64,000 nucleotides of DNA. Origin: Salminus brasiliensis (Eukaryota > Chordata > Actinopteri > Characiformes > Bryconidae). Where the stretch lies: positions 18,581,358-18,645,357 of the forward strand of contig NC_132887.1 in NCBI RefSeq assembly GCF_030463535.1. Direction: 5' to 3'. Position numbers and translations under genes: made by a program. This document shows, one piece after another, positions 58,670 to 64,000 of the stretch. Position 1 is the stretch's first letter; each line of letters starts with the position of its first letter. A model generated the notes under the pieces. That model saw only the letters and a program-made list of their open reading frames with translations, had not been told where the DNA came from and searched no databases.

Positions 58670-58775
58670 TTTTTTTTGCCAGGAATTTAATCTGGCAGTT
58701 GAATGGACTAATAGAAATGCCCCAAAATTACTTGGAATAAAATCTTTTTCACACTGACTTCCATTGAAATGATGG
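58670..58775 (-). repeat. ATTTCTATTGGTCCATTCAT family, copy 5
   Basis: Reverse orientation. The complement reads TTTTGGGGCATTTCTATTAG, TCCATTCAACTGCCAG and ATTAAATTCCTGGCA, matching copy 4. Confidence 0.65.
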
Positions 58776-58879
58776 AGTGATGATTTTCTATCTGATTGTG
58801 GACACCCCCTTGGATGGATGCATAGAGTTTCTTTAAGTTGCACCCGCTGCTGAAACACACACACATGCACACAGCTAGT

Positions 58880-59030
58880 CTAGTCCCTGAGGGGAGTATG
58901 CCAATAGAATAAGACTCTCTGGAGCAGATAAACATTAAACTATTGGCACCATGCCTAATACCAGGTGTGGAAATTGAGCTGTAGAGCAGTGGAACTGTGT
59001 TTCCTGGAAAGATGATGCTTTAGCCAGTAC
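58880..59030 (-). mobile_element. Fragment of the same transposon as 54,800-55,264
   Basis: In reverse complement it reads CCACTGCTCTACAGCTCAAT, then GGTGCCAATAG, TGTTTATCTGCTCCAGAGAG and TCCTATTC-like words, following the interior of the full copy in order. Both ends are missing. Confidence 0.7.
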
Positions 59031-60521
59031 TTTCTGGGAAGTTCAATCAATTTTGCTACGACTGTACAATATCACAATAAAAGACAATAGTTCATATAGT
59101 GTTGATTTATTCTCAACATTTAAACAAAATAATAAGATTAGAAATTACTGCCTTCCACATGTTTCCTGCCAGAGGAAGTGACATCACTGAAGGACTCATG
59201 TTTTTTTATTAAACCTGCAGATTTTATGCAATTTTATATCAGACGTAACAGACTTAAACAAACACTTGGCAAGACCCATAAAAATATACAATTAAAATAT
59301 TTTTTTAAATTACTGAAATGACATATTCTCTCGAAAATTGATATTCTTGCCAATTGATATTTTAAGTACTAGAGGAAGCTGAAATAGAAGATTAGTCAAT
59401 AATGTGTAGCTAGGGAGTCATTTGGTTAATATTTTGTGGTTAAATTGTGCCTCAAATTTACATCAAGCATTATTAATAGTGAGGAATTTAATGTAATTAG
59501 TATTATTATTCAAATTAGACTCAATTAAGATTTATCTTCAAGAAATGTTTTGTATCTGGGAGGTGTGAAATGTACCCCCAATTCTCCAATTACTTATCTC
59601 TTGCCATTTATCTGGTTTAAACAACATATGTCTGAATTCTGTGTCTTTTATACACAATCCTGAGAAATATCTGTCTGATTACTGGCAAAATGAACAAACC
59701 TCATTATTACTGGATAGGAAAAAACTATATTCAGTGGTTTAACTATAAACTCAATATTAGATTGCACTGGTTCTGCAGGGTCCAGTACACAGTGGCCCTG
59801 TATTGTATGCAGCCCCCTATCTACAGTAGAGCGTTAAACCTGTGCATGCTGGATACGTGTATGTTTGGGACGATCTCAATCTCCTGCCCTCTGATCACTG
59901 TACATTTTTGCAGTGTACCTTAATACTGCATTACCTCCCATAATACTATATGTGGTTTATTATTAGACCCTGTAGAGTTGTCAAAGCTTACCCTTGCTCT
60001 TTCCTGTCTCTCTCTCTTTCTCGCTCTCCTGTGTTTCCTCTCTCCTCTTCAGTCCCTTTCTTATTAGCGGGCCCCCAGCTGCGTGGCGGCCAGGATCAGA
60101 GGCTGCCTCTATTAGCTGGGTCCATTTGTTGAGCGATTGAATCGCTCTCAGCCCTCTGCTCTCGCACGGCCTCTAACCCTCTCTCTCCAGCTCAGCCCGC
60201 CATAAGGGCCTCTCACAAGCCTGCCGCACAATGGAGCCTGATAGAAGCATTCTTCCTGAGATAAACCAGATGCTAGGCAGGTATGAGTGAGTGTGTATGT
60301 GTGTGTAAGGGGGATAGAGGGAGAGAGAGCGAGATACAGAGGCAGGGGACATATGATTTATTTACTGCCCTGCTTTCTAACTGGGTTTTAGGGTCAGCTC
60401 TTTTTGAGGCAAAGCGGTGTATATATATGAGCAGAGGGTGCGAGTGGGCACATTGGCCAGCAGGTGGCATGCTTGTACAACACTGAGAACATCTCCCCCA
60501 TTTCTCTCTTTGGTCCTGCCA

Positions 60522-60524
<3 letters not shown>
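59031..60524. other. Intergenic, with a candidate regulatory block
   Basis: AT-rich to about 59,950. From 60,050 to 60,270 there is a GC-balanced, non-repetitive block between pyrimidine-rich tracts. No protein-coding support. Confidence 0.35.
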
Positions 60525-60583
<59 letters not shown>

Positions 60584-60640
60584 TTTTTCAGTCTCTCTCT
60601 CTCTCTCTCTGTCTTTTTTCAGTCTCTCTCTCTTTCTCTC
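60525..60640 (+). repeat. (TC)n microsatellite with duplicated TGTCTTTTTTCAG unit
   Basis: (TC)n at 60,525-60,579, followed by two tandem units that each pair TGTCTTTTTTCAG with (TC)n. The Ser/Leu- and Arg/Glu-repeat frames across it are artefacts. Confidence 0.95.
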
Positions 60641-62949
60641 TAAGCGACGCATATACATATCAGTGTGGTAGTGTCTCAACCATCCACTCTCTTAACAGAG
60701 TCTCAAAGTTACTGTACCTGCAGATGGGAAGCCAACTCCATGGTGCTCCATGATGTCTCTCTCGCTCTCTATCTCTCTACCACCCAAGCATTTGTCGGCA
60801 GCAGCTACAGTACTGGGCACAGTAGCACAGTTAACAGTTTATGGAAAGGCAACGAGCAGTAAATGCACCTTCACTCCCCAAAGTTCAGCCCTGGCGAGGG
60901 AAGCCATGAAGACCAGTGAATGGAAGGGTAATGTGTGTTTCCACAGCCAGTCTTACCATATCAAGCCTCTTCTCCATTACTGGAGGACAACTCGAGATGG
61001 TTAGGAGACTTTGGTGAAAGAGCTCTTGTAGCCTCTTCTTTTGCTCTTGCTCTCCCTCTCTCTCTCGCCCCTCTCCCTCTCTCTATCCCTCTCTCTCACT
61101 CATATTCTGGCCTGCACTCAAGAGAAGCATTTCTGCTTAAGGAGAGATGGCGTAGAGGTGTTCTGCATGGCTGCATCTGAATGTCTTGCTTTTTTCCGGT
61201 TCTGAGGGGCTCACTTGACCGCCCCTTTCTGTTGCACTGAGAGACAGAGGAGAGAGGTTAGAGAGCTGCTCATGGCTGTCACTCACACACACAGACACAT
61301 ACACTCTCACGCACTGACTCCTTTGGGAATCAACCGCTGCTATCTCCACCCTGTGCTCCATAAGACAACAGCTGAGAGGACGACACCTTCAGCCTCTAAT
61401 ACAATGGGCCCCATGACAAAATGAGTTGAAAACACCCGTCAGTTTATTAGATACACCTACCTAACCTACACCTAATGAAAATAACCTACACCTATGAAAA
61501 TAGTTCTGAGCTTTTCTTTAGTTTCCTAGAGCCAAATATAAAAAAGAGCCCCCAGAACGTTTTGCCACGTTTGATTATTAGCCACATTAGACAGTCAGCA
61601 TCTTTAGAAACAGTTTAACTCAAGATGTGTCTGTTAACTTTAGTTTTTAATTCAGTCTAGTTTTATTACTCATTCTGAATAGTTTTTATACTTTTATATT
61701 TCTTATATTTAGAATGATTATTCATTTATTTAGTTTATATTAATTTATTTAAACATTTTAGATCACTCTATTACATTATTTATTTATTTGTTTGTTTGTT
61801 TATTTGCTTACCTTAATTTTCATGTTTAATATTGGTGTTTGAATTTTTGGAATATCGACTTTTAAATGACTTCCATGTGCTTTTGTATTTTTATTATGAT
61901 TTCTTATTCAGCACTTAAAAAGTGTTATATTAAATATAGTTTATTATAATAATTTATTACAATAAGTTGCCAAAAACGCCAAAAAAGTTTTTTGGGAGTT
62001 ATGCCACACTACTTTTGGACTCAATAGTATGTCAGACAATACCTCAACTCCTCCTTCTCCAATGACAAAAATACATATTAGTTTGAATTGTAATTACTGA
62101 ATAATAGGTTAAAAATTTGTTTTTTATTTGCTTTTATTAAAAAATACTGGCAAACAAAAAATGAAAGTAAAATATTCTAATTCAGATTCAGTGGAAAAAC
62201 AGGTTCTACAGAGAAACACAATTATTTTACAGATTTTGACTTGAATTATTATGATCAATTACCTTCAGTAAAGTGACAACAAAAAAATCAAAAAACAGAC
62301 CCTCAGTGTAGATTATTAAAACAGCACAGCTGACTCAATGATTAAACATCAGTACAACATTAGTAAAACTGACACCTTTCCCATTGGCACCAAGAATTTG
62401 GATATTAGGTGTGTGCACCTTCCACACTCAGTGGAGGCTGTAGGCTGTAACAGTAAGTTAGCAGTTTCTGTGTTGTTGAGTGTAATTATTAAAAAAGTCT
62501 GTCTTATTTTTTATTTTTTTTGCAATTCATTTGTTCTGGATTTAAATTAGGATAGGAAGTTTTGTTTTTATTTTTTTACAATTATATTTTTTGCTGTGAA
62601 ATTGCTGTGACATTTCTCCCCTAATTATAGATAATTATTGTAATTTCACATAAATTCTAATGTAATTTTAAAAAGCAGAAAAGTACTGTATAAAAATAGT
62701 CTTTGTTTCTGTAAATAAAATAAGCAATAAACAATTAATGGCATAAATAATAAAATAACAGTTGACCTGTTAATTTACAGATAATGTATTTAAATCTACA
62801 GGGTTTTTATTAAATTACAAAAATTACTTTAAAAAATTACATTTATTTTCCATGAAATTAGGATTTCTTTTTTTTAGTGTAATCTCTGTCCGCCACATTT
62901 GCACCATACAGTGCTACTTACACAGGCCAAATACTATACTACAACCTAA
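60641..62949. other. Intergenic, no gene
   Basis: CT-rich tracts at 61,040-61,100. From 61,440 on the DNA is strongly AT-rich. None of the frames is supported. Confidence 0.55.
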
Positions 62950-63600
62950 ATGCCATAAACTCTGATAAGCCATAATATTAAAACCACCTCTTTGCGTCTA
63001 CATTTATTGTCTATTCAGTCCATATCAGCTCCACCTACATAAAGGAGCACTGTGCAGTTTTATAATTCCAGACTGTAGTCCATCTATTTCTCTGTATTCT
63101 TTGTTAGCCTCCTTTCTCCCTGTTCTTCAATGCTCAGGACCCCATAGCAGTGATCCACAGTGACACTGACATGGTGGTATGTTAGTGTGTGTTGTGCTGG
63201 GATGAGTGGATCAGACACAGCAGAGCTGCTAGAGTGTTTAAACGCTGTGTCCACTCACTGTTCACACTACTGGACACTCCGACCTAGCTGATCCAGCTTA
63301 TAGATGTAAAGTCAGAGACAGAAGCTTATCATTTGCTGTTTGTGTCGATCATACTCTAGTCCTTTATCAGTGCTCACAGGACGCTGTTGGCTGGATATTT
63401 CAGGTTGGTGGACTGTTCTCAGTCTAGCAGTGATGCTAAGGGGTTTAAACAGTCCAGCAGCTCTGCTGTGTCTGATCCACTCATACCAGCGCAACACACA
63501 CTTACACACCACCACCATGTTAGTGTCACTGCAGTGCTGAGAATGACCCACCACTTAAATACTGCCTGATCTGTGGAGGTCCTGTGTTACACTAGGTGTA
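62950..63600. mobile_element. Interspersed element with long inverted arms
   Basis: Arms 63,158-63,243 and 63,443-63,531 are inverted copies (about 86-89 bp) containing GATGAGTGGATCAGACACAG, with a loop of about 200 bp. The left part begins with CATAATATTAAAACCACCTC. I know this as a very abundant fish repeat. The short frames inside are not genes. Confidence 0.75.
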
Positions 63601-64000
63601 CGTATTTGTCTCTGTGATTCAGGAGGACTTTTCTTAAATGGCTTTTTACCCCTGAACATTGATAAACTAACTGTGGAACAAGGAAAGGGTCATAGAGGCA
63701 CTTTAGGGGACTACGTACCCATCACTACGTACCCTTCAACTTCATCTCGGGGACTAAACAAGCTAAAAGTACAAAAATTGGTGAGGCTGATCTTATTTAC
63801 ACATGACAAAGAATCCAGTAGGCCTAAGGCTGTGTTTATGGACATATGTATGTGTTTACAGTGACTGTGTGTATATTCACTTATGGTGTACACAATAATA
63901 CCCAGTTTGTTTAAGTTACAGAGTGGTTACATCTGCGCAGGGTATACGACATGCTAGTTTGGACCGTATCTTATTATTTTTTTTGTTCATGACCATGTGG
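63601..64000. other. Window end, no gene
   Basis: The overlapping short frames at 63,673-63,893 lack recognisable relatives. Confidence 0.5.

Noticed and set aside
60377..60679. Arg/Glu-repeat and Ser/Leu-repeat proteins
   Set aside because: Created by the (TC)n microsatellite in different frames.

Overview
The window is vertebrate nuclear DNA and almost certainly from a ray-finned (teleost) fish. It has many short exons with GT-AG introns, long AT-rich non-coding stretches, dense microsatellites and several families of short inverted-repeat transposons. Both genes it contains have clear human counterparts. Some repeats resemble families I associate with catfish and characins, but that placement is only a guess. 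I see no bacterial-type genes, CRISPR arrays or operons.

Layout: positions 1-4210 hold repeats, a transposase remnant, a CpG-rich purine tract and the 3' flank of the first gene. Positions 14941-4211 (minus strand) are cdan1, encoding codanin-1. I could assemble 28 exons in unbroken frame (3,927 nt, 1,308 residues). Positions 14942-16351 separate the two start codons head to head and look like a shared promoter region. Positions 16352-38692 (plus strand) are rps6ka5, encoding MSK1, with 17 exons in unbroken frame (2,412 nt, 803 residues) and all key kinase residues present. Positions 38693-64000 hold the rps6ka5 3' UTR and then about 20 kb with no recognisable coding exon, rich in MITEs, simple repeats and several unique GC-richer blocks that could be regulatory.

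The two genes are both linked to histone H3 biology. Codanin-1 binds the H3-H4 chaperone ASF1 in the cytosol, and MSK1 is a nuclear kinase that phosphorylates histone H3 and CREB downstream of ERK and p38. Any co-regulation from the shared interval is inference.

The most unusual observations are a 60-bp partial copy of the last rps6ka5 exon inside the preceding intron (53 of 60 matching, no gaps), a GC-AG intron in rps6ka5 forced by reading frame, and several well-bounded non-autonomous transposons. I found no convincing undescribed biological system.
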